64,000 nt of DNA. It comes from UBA1715 sp045615765. Lineage in GTDB: Bacteria > Bacteroidota > Bacteroidia > Bacteroidales > UBA1715. The first letter of the stretch is position 1. Each line of letters starts with the position of its first letter. Position numbers and translations under genes: made by a program. The notes under the pieces were generated by a model. The model was not told the DNA's origin. It ran no database searches and saw only the letters and a program-made list of their open reading frames with translations. Where the stretch lies: the NCBI GenBank assembly GCA_045615765.1, contig JAZLFM010000013.1, positions 54,452 through 118,451 on the forward strand, in the 5' to 3' direction. Shown piece after piece: positions 46,378-55,799 of the stretch.

Positions 46378-48792
46378 TTATTCTTCTAAATAAATACGAA
46401 CATCAAGGTTTCTAATTAAGAAATTGCTTTCTTTTCTAGTCCTTAAATATAGTTTAAACTCATCTCCGTTATTAAAAGGAATTTCTATATTGTTTGTAAA
46501 TGTTTCTATTTCTCCCGTGTTGATAGATTTATCATTTAATTTCTTTATAGGAGTAGTATAGCATAAGGTTCCATTTGCATTGGTGTATATGATATTAGGT
46601 AGAGCTTTTGTCGTATCAAGACTTTTTATTTGAAAAGAAATCTGACAACGAACAGTATTACTTTCTACAGAAAATGATTCTATTAAGTGGATAAAGTCTT
46701 TTGTTGTATCGATGTGTTGCCACATTAAATTCTTATAAAAGACGGAGTCATATTTCTCTTTTTGTGGAAGGATAATTATGTCTTGTTTGTTTTTCCAGTT
46801 TTTGTCCTTGTTCTTGTATAAATAATTGTTTGTGACAGTGTATATACTAAGTGATTGGAACAGATTCAATTCATTTTGCAATTGTTGCTGTAATGCATTG
46901 TTCTCAATTTGCTGCAAATCTAGATTTGGTTTTATGATATATAGTTCATTTTTATTTAGGAAAAGAGTGTCGTGAATCCATTCAGTTACTTCACGATTAT
47001 TGCGCATAAATGCCTGTAATTTCTTGCAATGAAACACCGTTGAGGTATCTAATTCTTGTCCAATATAATGGGTATTAGACGAGAAGGAGTGATTATAATT
47101 TTTGCTTAAATATGCCGAGATTGATGGTGCGATGTCATAGTGCGAGGCAACACCTTTCATTTGTCTGTTTGTTTTTAGTAGTGGTGAGAATATTATGAGT
47201 GGTACGTTATATTTTCTCATAACATTTTTCCCATTATTCACAGGCCCCATACGATGATCTCCAGTGATTATAAAAATGGTGTTTTTGTAATCATCTCTTG
47301 ATTTATAATATGTCAGCAATTTTTTGATTGCTTCGTCTGCATAAAGAAAGGAAGCATAGATATTTTTATTGTCCCTTATAATTTTTGCTTCTTCTCCTTT
47401 GTCTTGGGCGCACATATTTAATACTCTTCTTTCGTATTCCTCAATTCCTTTAAATTGAAAAGGTTCGTGTGACGATAATGTTAGATATACATCAAGAAAT
47501 GGAGTAGCATTTTTCTTTTGTTGTATGGCCTGTTGTATCATTTCATGATCATCGAGTCCCCAGCGATGATTGTTACTTTTTATAATGAAATCTTCTGCGG
47601 ATTCATCAAGGACTGCTTGCATTATATTTGTGACCTTGTTTTCTTTTAGAAATGTATTTTGTCCAGTAAACGATGCACTTCCACCGTAGAAAAATGAGGT
47701 TGTATAGCCATTGTTTGTTGCTTCTTGTAATAAGGATGTATGGTGTGGTAGTAGTTCTCGTCGACTGGCGAAGCCATTGGTTCCTTGGGGTACAGAGGCA
47801 AATATTGCAGGCAAAACACCAAATGTTCGTTCTGTTGACGATAGACAATTTGGCCAAAAAAGTCCTTGGGAAGCTATGCTGTCAATAAATGGAGTAAATG
47901 AATAGTTTGGGTTATCGGTAGTAAGTTTTCGACCGAGACTTTCTACTATGATAAAAACGAAATTAGGAGTTTGCCCATTGCTAGTTTTGTTAAAAAAGGT
48001 TCCTAATACATCGTTGTACTCATTTTTATGTTCAAATGGGAAACGAGTGTCTTCAAAATCTTGATTCGTATGTTGTGCCCACCACCAGATTCTTGCTTTA
48101 TCTATGTTTAAAACTGAAATAGATATGTCGTCTTTGTTAAAGTCTGTGATTTTTATATATGAATATGATGGTTGGTTTACTGCCATAAAAAAATCATTTG
48201 ACTTAATATAACCTTTCTCCTTACGCACAATCTTCTTATATCGAAATAGTGTGAATGCGATAAGAAATAGTATGAATATGCTGATAGCAACTCTTTTTGA
48301 TGGTTGTAGTCTCCCTCTAAACCAGAAACTAATAAACCAAATGAGAATATTTACTATGGTAAATATAATAGAATAGTTTGAAACATTTGTAGATGCCGTT
48401 ATTGTTGTAATAAGTTCTTGTAACGTATAGGCAAAAACAACTTGATCGAGTGGTCTATAGGTGTAGCAAAAATATTCTGCAGAACAAGCATATAATACAG
48501 CATACAGTAGTAGAAAAAGTTGAACGAGAACCTGATTTGTACGACTTACAAAGTGTTGAAGTAAACAATAGGGAAGGAATGTTATTATTGATAAAGAAGC
48601 AATTAAAAGTAGATCATAGTAAAAAAAACCAGAAAGAATTATGAATATTTTTTCAAAGGGAATAGTAATGCGAAAATAGAGTTCTAAAAAGAAGGTAATT
48701 CTAACACATGCAAATATAAGCATGGTTTGGAAAATGTTTCCACACCAGATTTCTATGTTTTGTGTAAATAAATCTTTTATCTTATTTAGCAT
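46378..48792 (-). CDS. LTA-synthase-like membrane phosphoglycerol/phosphoethanolamine transferase
   Basis: 804 residues. Five to six membrane helices occupy ~15-190, followed by an extracytoplasmic alkaline-phosphatase/sulfatase-fold domain (~265-590). Visible motifs: FVFIIVESLGRKLTT with the metal-binding Glu, SSTERTFGVLPAIFAS with the Thr nucleophile region, FLDVYLTLSSHEPFQF, and IFIITGDHRMGP plus VASHYDIAPSISAYLS with the metal-binding Asp/His residues. Related enzymes (LtaS, MdoB, OpgB) move phosphoglycerol or phosphoethanolamine from lipids to glycans or lipid A. The C-terminal ~200 residues are an extra beta-rich domain. It overlaps the acyltransferase-3 gene by 11 bases and is four bases from the GH16-like gene, so it is co-transcribed. 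Confidence 0.85.
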   Translation of the reverse strand: MLNKIKDLFTQNIEIWCGNIFQTMLIFACVRITFFLELYFRITIPFEKIFIILSGFFYYDLLLIASLSIITFLPYCLLQHFVSRTNQVLVQLFLLLYAVLYACSAEYFCYTYRPLDQVVFAYTLQELITTITASTNVSNYSIIFTIVNILIWFISFWFRGRLQPSKRVAISIFILFLIAFTLFRYKKIVRKEKGYIKSNDFFMAVNQPSYSYIKITDFNKDDISISVLNIDKARIWWWAQHTNQDFEDTRFPFEHKNEYNDVLGTFFNKTSNGQTPNFVFIIVESLGRKLTTDNPNYSFTPFIDSIASQGLFWPNCLSSTERTFGVLPAIFASVPQGTNGFASRRELLPHHTSLLQEATNNGYTTSFFYGGSASFTGQNTFLKENKVTNIMQAVLDESAEDFIIKSNNHRWGLDDHEMIQQAIQQKKNATPFLDVYLTLSSHEPFQFKGIEEYERRVLNMCAQDKGEEAKIIRDNKNIYASFLYADEAIKKLLTYYKSRDDYKNTIFIITGDHRMGPVNNGKNVMRKYNVPLIIFSPLLKTNRQMKGVASHYDIAPSISAYLSKNYNHSFSSNTHYIGQELDTSTVFHCKKLQAFMRNNREVTEWIHDTLFLNKNELYIIKPNLDLQQIENNALQQQLQNELNLFQSLSIYTVTNNYLYKNKDKNWKNKQDIIILPQKEKYDSVFYKNLMWQHIDTTKDFIHLIESFSVESNTVRCQISFQIKSLDTTKALPNIIYTNANGTLCYTTPIKKLNDKSINTGEIETFTNNIEIPFNNGDEFKLYLRTRKESNFLIRNLDVRIYLEE

Positions 48793-49741
48793 TTTTTTGA
48801 ATTTTTGTTTTTATGAAGCCCTCAATCTTTGAATATATCCAACCTAATATGAAACCAATAATAATCGCACTTACTATACTCCAGAATTTAGACATTTCAA
48901 TTTTTTTGTATAAATAAAAATAGATGAATTGATGGCTTAGATACATGTTCAACCCGTATTTAGCAAGATTTACTACATAGTTATTTCCCAGGATTAAATC
49001 AAGTATCGCAGATTTATATGTGTATAAAAAGAAAATCACAAACAAATGTATAATTGGGATATATAATGGAGACACGTTTTGATTGAGCGCAAATAGGTAT
49101 AATCCTACCACCAATAAACCACAAAAAGTAGGATAGCATAAATCATGTCGTTCTTTTACTTGTTCTAGTGAATTTTTTAGCATAATGCCTAATATATATT
49201 CAAGCAAACGCCAAAATGGACTGATATAAAAGAACCATGAACGGTAGTCGGTAGGTATTAATTTGCTTGATCGTAGTAATATCATTGTTATAATTACTAT
49301 CCCCATAGTAACAATATTCTTATTCCCTTTTATTTTTTGTAAAATAGGATATATAAATGGAGATAGGAAATAGCAAAATAGTAATGAACCGAGGAACCAG
49401 GATACCCCAATATATTTAAAATAGTAGATCTCTGTTGCAGATGAAGGAACAAATGATTGAAGTAGGAAAATATGAGGGATAATATTCCATGCAATTGGTC
49501 GCGTTAGCAAACTGTAATAAAGACAAATGCATATCCAATAGAATGGATATATTTTTATTATTTTCTTGATGTAGTAGTCCTTTATGTTTGCTGGTTGTTT
49601 ATATAGAAAACCAGATAGTATAAAGAAAAAGGTACATAGTAGATTGCCCTGACCAAATATTGGCATTTGTGCATGCATAAATGCAATACCCAATAGTAAT
49701 AGAATTCTTATTCCTTGAAAATTTCTCGTTTGTTCTCCCAT
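48782..49741 (-). CDS. Acyltransferase-3 family membrane protein
   Basis: 319 residues from ATG 49741, which overlaps the preceding stop by one base (TAATG); a farther ATG at 49765 would overlap more. Residues ~5-55 show the acyltransferase-3 signature: RNFQGIRILLLLGIAFMHA with the conserved His, then FFFILSGFLY. KDYYIKKIIKIYPFYWICI is the usual R/K-R-x-x-R-I-x-P-x-Y block. About ten membrane helices follow. Such proteins O-acylate sugars of LPS, exopolysaccharide or peptidoglycan at the inner membrane. Position between DUF2079 and LTA-synthase-like genes suggests the same glycan is the target. Confidence 0.85.
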   Translation of the reverse strand: MGEQTRNFQGIRILLLLGIAFMHAQMPIFGQGNLLCTFFFILSGFLYKQPANIKDYYIKKIIKIYPFYWICICLYYSLLTRPIAWNIIPHIFLLQSFVPSSATEIYYFKYIGVSWFLGSLLFCYFLSPFIYPILQKIKGNKNIVTMGIVIITMILLRSSKLIPTDYRSWFFYISPFWRLLEYILGIMLKNSLEQVKERHDLCYPTFCGLLVVGLYLFALNQNVSPLYIPIIHLFVIFFLYTYKSAILDLILGNNYVVNLAKYGLNMYLSHQFIYFYLYKKIEMSKFWSIVSAIIIGFILGWIYSKIEGFIKTKIQKNAK

Positions 49742-51141
49742 TATTTTTTCTTTTGCAATAACCATAAGTTACCAGATTGCTCTTTTATGTTGTAATTTCC
49801 CAGAAGTGTAGTTATTTCTATCTCTGGTTCAAATAAAAGCATCCAATCTGTATCGTATACTTTTTTGTCGTGGTAGGTATAAATATTCTCTCGTAAGCAT
49901 AAGTGTGGTACAAAAATATCGGATGCACATACAGATTCGTTATCAGGTATCTGTTGCATATATGAATAGGCATCTTTTATATTGAGATTCGGTCGTTCAT
50001 AGTGTCTTTTGTTGAAGATTTGGCTTCTGTTCTTATTATGCCAGTTGGATGAGAAATGTATTGTGTATATAAGAGTTCCAATTGAGAGTAGAAGGATGAC
50101 TGTACTTATATGCAATAGATAATGGCTACTTATTTTTTGTATGCTTATGAAACAAGCGGTTAAAACAATTGGTGCTAGTTCGACATTATAATGAAGAAAA
50201 ATACCCCATAAAGCAGGATAATTTGCAAGCATTTTTGAAGCAATTATAGGGATAGTCATAAAAAGATAATTGGGCTTTAGTAGCATAAAAAATCCGCCTG
50301 ACAAAAAAAGACATATCCAAAATTCTATTTTTTGTTTATTGTCAAATAGAACTGAAATAATGTCAATAGGATTTGTTATAAAGTACATTATTATTTCTGA
50401 GAAATTATTGCCCCATTGCTTAAACCGTACAAATCCACGCATATTTCCATTGTCATTTAAACTTGGCATTATTATAGATGTTATGACGTAAAAATAGAGT
50501 AGAGCAAATACTGTATATACAAGTAGGATTATAACAGACTCTTTTTCTTTTCTATAATCATATGTAAGTCCTAGGCATATAAATGCCATTAGTAGAGATA
50601 GATTTTCTTTAGCTATAATAAAACAGAAGGCTAGAATGGTTGAATTTACAAACTGTTTTTTTTTGAAGGTATAGAAAAACCAGGGTATTAGCATTGTAGC
50701 TACAACATTTGAATGATAGTCAAATGTTATTGCATGATATACTCCAAAAAATGAATAGAATGCGGCCATTGCGTATAAAGGAACATATTTGTTTTTGCAA
50801 TACAATCCAATGAGTTTGTATATTCCATAGCCTCCTATTACAGTTGAAATGATTTGAATTATTAACAATGTATAGGTTCCAAACAATAGATACAAGGGAG
50901 AAAATATCAATAAGTATAGATCAAAATGACTTGCAAGACAGTTTACAGGTTCACTTCTGTAAACTAAACTATTGTTTATTATTCCATGCATATAATCATA
51001 TAAGCATTTAGTGTATGCTCCTAGATCTAAACTATATGTACGAAAAAGGTAATGGTTCCAAATTGAGACGGTACTATAGACTAATAAAGCTCCGAATAAT
51101 AAAGAAGTTAATATGATTTTTGAAACTTTATTGTCTTGCAT
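49741..51141 (-). CDS. DUF2079 multi-pass membrane protein
   Basis: 466 residues with about ten membrane helices. The N-terminal periplasmic loop YSLDLGAYTKCLYDYMHG, followed by ASHFDLYLLIFSPLYLLF and ITFDYHSNVVATMLIPWFF, matches the DUF2079 pattern (an acidic loop, then an HFSP-like and an FH-like block), which resembles GT-C glycosyltransferases. LAFCFIIAKENLSLL corresponds to the family's KED block. A C-terminal soluble stretch (~380-466) follows. The function has not been established; the fold suggests lipid-linked sugar transfer. It starts two bases after the porZ stop and overlaps the next gene by one base. Confidence 0.8.
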   Translation of the reverse strand: MQDNKVSKIILTSLLFGALLVYSTVSIWNHYLFRTYSLDLGAYTKCLYDYMHGIINNSLVYRSEPVNCLASHFDLYLLIFSPLYLLFGTYTLLIIQIISTVIGGYGIYKLIGLYCKNKYVPLYAMAAFYSFFGVYHAITFDYHSNVVATMLIPWFFYTFKKKQFVNSTILAFCFIIAKENLSLLMAFICLGLTYDYRKEKESVIILLVYTVFALLYFYVITSIIMPSLNDNGNMRGFVRFKQWGNNFSEIIMYFITNPIDIISVLFDNKQKIEFWICLFLSGGFFMLLKPNYLFMTIPIIASKMLANYPALWGIFLHYNVELAPIVLTACFISIQKISSHYLLHISTVILLLSIGTLIYTIHFSSNWHNKNRSQIFNKRHYERPNLNIKDAYSYMQQIPDNESVCASDIFVPHLCLRENIYTYHDKKVYDTDWMLLFEPEIEITTLLGNYNIKEQSGNLWLLQKKK

Positions 51142-51142
51142 G

Positions 51143-53404
51143 TTAGTTTATGAATAGTAATTTGGTCATCTTCGTAATATCTCCTTCTTCATTCGAGATA
51201 TATACTAGATACATACCTGTTTTCACTTTGCTTCCATATAGGTTTCTTCCATCCCATGTTGCGGTACCGCCATTTGCTTGTATGGTTTTTACAAGATTGC
51301 CTGAAACATCGGTAATCTTTATTATAGCATCGGCTACAACTCCGGTAATGTATATATCGCCATTGTATGTATTTCGTACCGGGTTAGGGTAAACGTGTAT
51401 GTGGTCCATTGTTGGGTCACCTGTTGTGGCATTAGTAACATACGAAACTAAGCCTTCGTCGGTGGCAATGTAAACTTCTCCTGTTGTATTGTTTATTTGC
51501 AATCCAGTGATTGTGTTCGATGGCAAAGGACTGTTCTTTTTCGTAAAGTGTAGGATTTGTTCGGTACCGTTATCTGACACAAGAAATACACCTGATTTCT
51601 CCGTTCCTATCCATTTACGATTGGCTCCGTCAACAGCTATGCAAGTTATTTGTTCAGAGTGAAGTAAATAACCAACTTCGCCGTCAATTTCGATTTTTAT
51701 GCGCGAAATTGTTTTTCTGTCTTTGAATACTCGTGCTGGAGAAGAATGAACGGCAATACCTTGATCGGTTCCTATCCAAATTGTTCCATTTAAATCTTCG
51801 GCGACGCATGTCGTTCGACTAGCAATTGTTCCTTCATTATCAATTAATGGAATCTGAATTTGCATATCGTCAGAAAAGTCATCAATTGTATTATTGTCGT
51901 AGTAGGCAACTAATTTAGATTCTCCGGCAAGCCATTTAATGTTTCTTGAATCAATAAATAGTTTATCAAAGGACATTGAACCAATTATTTCTAAAGGATA
52001 TTGGTACCATTTGTTTTCTTGGGTGATAGATATAAGTGGATAAGGAGAAAATTCATTTAAAATCCACAAATTACCTTTTTTGTCGCTAGTTATATCGCTG
52101 ATTATATCAGAAGGGGCGGCGTAGTACATGTGAGTTTGTATGCAGGAATTCGTATGATTGTATACGATGTCGGATTTCCACCAGGTGGAGAAGGTATTGA
52201 CAGATAAGCCACCAAAAGATCCATAATAGAATATTTTTGAATTTTTGGGAGAATATACACATCGTGCATTTGTTTGTTCCCATGTTTTTTGAGAATACCA
52301 ATTACCGTTATGGTCCATATAATCGAACATCGCGCCATCCCAGTTGATAATTTTCCCTGAAGTAGTAAGTAGGCGAGAGTCCTGAATTTGCATATCTGAT
52401 ATAGCATTTGATTGGGGACCTTTAGGGCAAATTTTCGTATAGTCTTGGGTGAAAATTCCTAATTGAGAATCAGAAATATATGCCTCTATACCTATAGTAA
52501 CAATGTCGCTAAAATGTCTTTGATATTTATTAGTTGCAGTATCAATAGATATTTTTAAATATTCATTACAGTCGTAAATTTTTGCGGAATAAGATGTTAC
52601 TAGGGCAATTCCATTTGCAACACTGTGAAGGTTTGTAATATTACCTAGTTGTATTTTAAATGGTTGAACAATACCATTCGTAACAGAAAAAATAGAATCC
52701 TTGCTTGCGTCGCTTCTATTTTTATGCGCATAATACAATGTCTGCTTTATAGATGCGATATAGGAAATAGTATCGTTTTCGTATGGAATACCAGTAAGTT
52801 TTTTCCACTGTGCAAAGTCCGACAAATTTGTCGTGTTATTTGAAGAATAAATACCTTTTGTTGTCGCAGCATAAATATCACCTTGAAAAATGGTGATGGA
52901 ATTTACCGGAGTATAACTTCCATCGTTGCTTAAAATTGTTGTCGATATAAAATTATAATTTGACATAGACATGGTGAATACGCCAAGACCTGTTGCTAAA
53001 ACAGCGGTGTCGCCATGTATTACGATTTTATTTATTCGTTTTGAGCCCGGAATCTTTTTTTGATAGATAGTGGGAATGTTTTTTACCGTAAGTGAAGGAT
53101 AACTTAGAACATCAAGAGTACCGTTAGAATAACCAATAAGAAACGATGAGGTTGAGTCACAAAAGGCCATACATGTTAGCCCGACATCACTTAGTCCTTG
53201 TAATTTCGTTATTTTTCGGATTTCTTGTGTCCTTGTGTTATATACAAACAACCCGTTTTCTGATAGAGCAAAAATATTATCGTCTATTGCAGCAAGTTGT
53301 TGTACATTGTTATATGAGAAAAATTCATTCCATGTGCCAGGTACTTGAGCAAAAATGCTTATAGTAAGAACAGCACATATTATGAGTGAAATGAATTTTT
53401 TCAT
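51143..53404 (-). CDS. porZ: PorZ, T9SS anionic-LPS delivery protein
   Basis: 753 residues, close to the ~776 of P. gingivalis PorZ. Signal peptide 1-19 (SLIICAVLTISIFAQ), then GTWNEFFSYNNVQQLA, typical of the first blade. Two seven-bladed propellers made of two-component-regulator-propeller-like blades follow, seen in IFALSENGLFVYNTRTQEI, GTIWIGTDQGIAVHS and KWIGTEKSGVFLVSDN. The last ~85 residues are a type A C-terminal domain (IHVYPNPVRNTYNGDI, ATWDGRNLYGSKVKTGMYLV). PorZ sits on the cell surface in the attachment complex with PorU, PorV and PorQ, and hands anionic LPS to PorU. It leads a five-gene run with almost no gaps. Confidence 0.92.
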   Translation of the reverse strand: MKKFISLIICAVLTISIFAQVPGTWNEFFSYNNVQQLAAIDDNIFALSENGLFVYNTRTQEIRKITKLQGLSDVGLTCMAFCDSTSSFLIGYSNGTLDVLSYPSLTVKNIPTIYQKKIPGSKRINKIVIHGDTAVLATGLGVFTMSMSNYNFISTTILSNDGSYTPVNSITIFQGDIYAATTKGIYSSNNTTNLSDFAQWKKLTGIPYENDTISYIASIKQTLYYAHKNRSDASKDSIFSVTNGIVQPFKIQLGNITNLHSVANGIALVTSYSAKIYDCNEYLKISIDTATNKYQRHFSDIVTIGIEAYISDSQLGIFTQDYTKICPKGPQSNAISDMQIQDSRLLTTSGKIINWDGAMFDYMDHNGNWYSQKTWEQTNARCVYSPKNSKIFYYGSFGGLSVNTFSTWWKSDIVYNHTNSCIQTHMYYAAPSDIISDITSDKKGNLWILNEFSPYPLISITQENKWYQYPLEIIGSMSFDKLFIDSRNIKWLAGESKLVAYYDNNTIDDFSDDMQIQIPLIDNEGTIASRTTCVAEDLNGTIWIGTDQGIAVHSSPARVFKDRKTISRIKIEIDGEVGYLLHSEQITCIAVDGANRKWIGTEKSGVFLVSDNGTEQILHFTKKNSPLPSNTITGLQINNTTGEVYIATDEGLVSYVTNATTGDPTMDHIHVYPNPVRNTYNGDIYITGVVADAIIKITDVSGNLVKTIQANGGTATWDGRNLYGSKVKTGMYLVYISNEEGDITKMTKLLFIN

Positions 53405-53468
53405 AAAACAACAAAATATAACTACGTGTTTGAAGGGAATTGGCTATTAATTTTGTTGCCAATCTCTC

Positions 53469-54050
53469 TTACCACTTTTTGATTTCTTCGTTGAAAACCA
53501 ACGACTTAAAGTCAGAAAGTAAGTGAAGATGTTCTATTTGACCAGTGAAAGTGTACACATTCCCTACAGTAAGTTTATCATCTGTAGGACCTTGGATACC
53601 TCCACCGAAATCGTGTTCTTCACGTTGTTTGTCTTTTACAACTAAACCTGCGTGTGGACCCATGAAAGTATTATTATCCATAGCCTCAACGCGTGCTTCA
53701 ATCAACACTTTATCGTATTTGATGTCAGTAATCCAAACACTAAGAATTTTTATTTTTTCTTCGTTTTTTGTTTGTTCAAAAGGTAGGAACACGGTATCAG
53801 TGTTTTCTGCAAAAAGACTTTCCAAAACTGCATCTGCTTGTTTCTTAAGAACTGTAGCAGAATCTTGCATTTTCATAAATAAGTCGATGTCGCTCATGTC
53901 TTGTTGAGATTCGATATCGGCAATTTTTCTTGCAAAATAATTAGCTGTATCAGCGTATTTTTGTAACGAAACAGCTGTTTTTTTCTTACCACATGATGTT
54001 GCAATTACTGCAAGTGATGCAATGATAAGTAGTCCAAAAATTTTCTTCAT
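53469..54050 (-). CDS. Uncharacterised lipoprotein
   Basis: 193 residues with a lipoprotein signal (LLIIASLAVIATSCGKKK, Cys near residue 20). The mature part starts with a helical, charged stretch (residues ~25-95) and continues with strands: KILSVWITDIKYDKVLIEARVEA, then HAGLVVKDKQREEHDFGG and VGNVYTFTGQIEHL. I do not recognise a family. The gene lies three bases downstream of proC, so it is probably co-transcribed with it; 64 bases separate its stop from the porZ start, so read-through into the porZ run is possible but not shown. Confidence 0.7.
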   Translation of the reverse strand: MKKIFGLLIIASLAVIATSCGKKKTAVSLQKYADTANYFARKIADIESQQDMSDIDLFMKMQDSATVLKKQADAVLESLFAENTDTVFLPFEQTKNEEKIKILSVWITDIKYDKVLIEARVEAMDNNTFMGPHAGLVVKDKQREEHDFGGGIQGPTDDKLTVGNVYTFTGQIEHLHLLSDFKSLVFNEEIKKW

Positions 54051-54053
54051 AGT

Positions 54054-54860
54054 TTAGTCTTCTTTATTAGCGGCTTTGTCGTAAGATTTTACAATACCTT
54101 TGATTAATGCAGAGCTTAATCCGTTGTGTTCCATTTCGTTAAGACCTGCGATAGTGATTCCTCGAGGTGTCGTAACTTTATCTATTTCATCTTCAGGGTG
54201 TGAATTCAATTGAAGTAGTAGTTCGGCAGCTCCTTTAGCTGTTTGTGCAGCAATTAGTTGTGCTTCATCAGCATGGAAACCAATTTGTGTTCCTCCTTGC
54301 GATGCGGCGCGTATAGTTCTTAGGAAATAGGCAATACCACAAGAACCAAGAGCTGTAGCCGATAACATTAAATCTTCGTCAAGAACAAGTGTTTTTCCCA
54401 ACATGTCGAATATCTCAACAACCTCTGCGAATTCTGTAGAATTTCGTTTGTTTGTCGCAACACATGTCATTGATTGACGAATGCGAATTGCTGTATTGGG
54501 AATTGCGCGGGCAATACAAATATCCTTGTTTATAAGACTTTGAATTTGTGCGATATCAACACCTGTTACTACATTGATAAGCGTGTGTTTTTCTGTAAAC
54601 GAATCTTTTATACCATTCATTATCATATTGAAAATGTGTGGTACAACCGACAATACAACGATTCTTGCTTTGGAAACCGCGTCGGCGTTATCGTCTTGGA
54701 AATTGAATCCACCTTCATGTAAATCTTTAGGTAAATCCGATTTCTTACGTGTAATAATTATTTGTTCTGGTTTGTATTTACCAGCATTTACTAATCCTTC
54801 GGCAATCGACATTCCTATGTTGCCACCACCGATAATTGCTATAGTTGCATTAAAATCCAT
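54054..54860 (-). CDS. proC: Pyrroline-5-carboxylate reductase
   Basis: 268 residues, the usual ProC length. The NAD(P)-binding Rossmann start IAIIGGGNIGMSIAEGLV is at residues 7-24. VVLSVVPHIF and INVVTGVDIAQIQ correspond to family strands, and IARAIPNTAIRIRQSMT matches the R-x-M-P-N-x-P block. The C-terminal dimerisation helices contain LMLSATALGSCGIAYF and VTTPRGITIAGLNEME, the well-conserved T-P-G-G-T/x-T-x-x-G-L motif with R in place of the first G. It reduces pyrroline-5-carboxylate to proline in the cytoplasm. Confidence 0.93.
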   Translation of the reverse strand: MDFNATIAIIGGGNIGMSIAEGLVNAGKYKPEQIIITRKKSDLPKDLHEGGFNFQDDNADAVSKARIVVLSVVPHIFNMIMNGIKDSFTEKHTLINVVTGVDIAQIQSLINKDICIARAIPNTAIRIRQSMTCVATNKRNSTEFAEVVEIFDMLGKTLVLDEDLMLSATALGSCGIAYFLRTIRAASQGGTQIGFHADEAQLIAAQTAKGAAELLLQLNSHPEDEIDKVTTPRGITIAGLNEMEHNGLSSALIKGIVKSYDKAANKED

Positions 54861-54931
54861 ACATGATTTTTTAATGGGCGAAAATTACAACCTTTTTTTT
54901 GAATACGTGTTTTGTTTCAGAATCTTTTTGA

Positions 54932-55561
54932 TTAAATCCAATCCTTAAAAATACTTAGAATACCATTTTCTTTAGTAACCTGCTGAACATGAATACCTAA
55001 AGTTGCTGCAGCTTCAATGTTTACTTGTAAGTCGTCAACAAATATAGTTTCGTTTGCTTGTAATCCTGCGTCGTTGAGCACATGTTGGTATATTCTAACA
55101 TCAGGTTTGCGCATACCGAGTTCATTTGAGTAGTACACTTTTTCGAACAAATCATGGTTTGACGAAATCGGCAGTTTTTGTCTTTTAGCAATAGAAATAA
55201 ATTCCTGAGTGTGAAGTACGTTTGTGTTGCTTAGCAAAAAAGTTCTATATTTTTGTTTTAGAGCAAGTAGTAATTGTATGTGCTCAATAGGATAGCCAAG
55301 CAAGATAGCATTCCAAGCGACAAGAAATTGTTCTTTTGTAAAATTCACCTGTGATTTTTTACGTAAATGATTCATGAAATCTTCAGGAGAAACCGTCCCG
55401 CACTCAAATTGTAAAAAAATATCGTCGGTAAATAGATAAGAGAGAACCTCTTGTGCACTGCAATGAAATAGTTCTGCAAATGCTTGTATTGTGCGTTGTT
55501 CATCGATAGGAAATACTACATTTCCAAAGTCGAAAATTATGTTTTTAATTGTATTTTTCAT
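54932..55561 (-). CDS. HAD-superfamily hydrolase (YihX-like)
   Basis: 209 residues from the ATG at 55561 (MKNTIKNIIFDFGNVVFPID); the longer start at 55585 adds eight residues with no clear purpose and would overlap the tRNA promoter. HAD motifs: I, DFGNVVF near residue 10; II, TFLLSNTN near 105; III, RKPD near 147; IV, FVDDLQVNI near 170. A helical cap occupies ~20-85. The layout is that of the YihX/HAD-IA group, which dephosphorylates small sugar phosphates or nucleotides. The exact substrate cannot be read from sequence. Confidence 0.9.
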   Translation of the reverse strand: MKNTIKNIIFDFGNVVFPIDEQRTIQAFAELFHCSAQEVLSYLFTDDIFLQFECGTVSPEDFMNHLRKKSQVNFTKEQFLVAWNAILLGYPIEHIQLLLALKQKYRTFLLSNTNVLHTQEFISIAKRQKLPISSNHDLFEKVYYSNELGMRKPDVRIYQHVLNDAGLQANETIFVDDLQVNIEAAATLGIHVQQVTKENGILSIFKDWI

Positions 55562-55579
55562 TGAAATAAAATTATTCGC

Positions 55580-55609
55580 TTGCAAAATACCACAATTTAA
55601 TTATTTTTG
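55580..55609 (+). promoter_or_regulatory. Putative tRNA promoter
   Basis: TTG at 55580-55582, 19 bases, then TATTTTTG at 55602-55609; the tRNA begins 29 bases further on. It fits the Bacteroidota consensus well. Confidence 0.55.
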
Positions 55610-55637
55610 CACACGAAAACTTTTAGAAATAAAAGTT

Positions 55638-55714
55638 GGACCCTTAGCTCAGCTGGTTAGAGCACCTGACTCATAATCAGGTGGTCGTTGGTTCAAGCCC
55701 AACAGGGTCCACCA
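55638..55714 (+). tRNA. tRNA with anticodon CAT (elongator Met or Ile2)
   Basis: 77 bases with encoded CCA. Acceptor arm GGACCCT pairs with AGGGTCC, discriminator A. D arm AGCTCAGCTGGTTAGAGC; anticodon stem CCTGA/TCAGG with loop CTCATAA; T arm GTTGGTTCAAGCCCAAC. The anticodon is CAT. The paired first acceptor base and the D arm exclude the usual initiator type. The GGxCCCTTAGCTCAG start recalls E. coli tRNA-Ile2 (lysidine-modified CAT), but Bacteroidota elongator tRNA-Met can look the same, so the amino acid is left open. Confidence 0.93.
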
Positions 55715-55716
55715 CC

Positions 55717-55749
55717 AAAAGCATCTACAGAAATGTAGGTGCTTTTTTT
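55717..55749 (+). terminator. Intrinsic terminator after the tRNA
   Basis: AGCATCTACA pairs with TGTAGGTGCT (one G-T pair) across a GAAA loop and is followed by seven T. Confidence 0.8.
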
Positions 55750-55799
55750 ATGCCGTTTTTGTAAGTTGATATGGCGGTAAAATTCAATAATGTAATTCT

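Noticed and set aside
53405..53468. A promoter directly before porZ
   Set aside because: Only an imperfect TATATTTTG-like sequence with the wrong spacing is present on the minus strand; I did not list it, although some promoter or read-through from proC must drive porZ.
55491..55676. A 61-residue frame ending in ...VGPLAQLVRAPDS
   Set aside because: It runs through the tRNA promoter and the tRNA gene; this ending is a familiar artefact of translating tRNA sequence.
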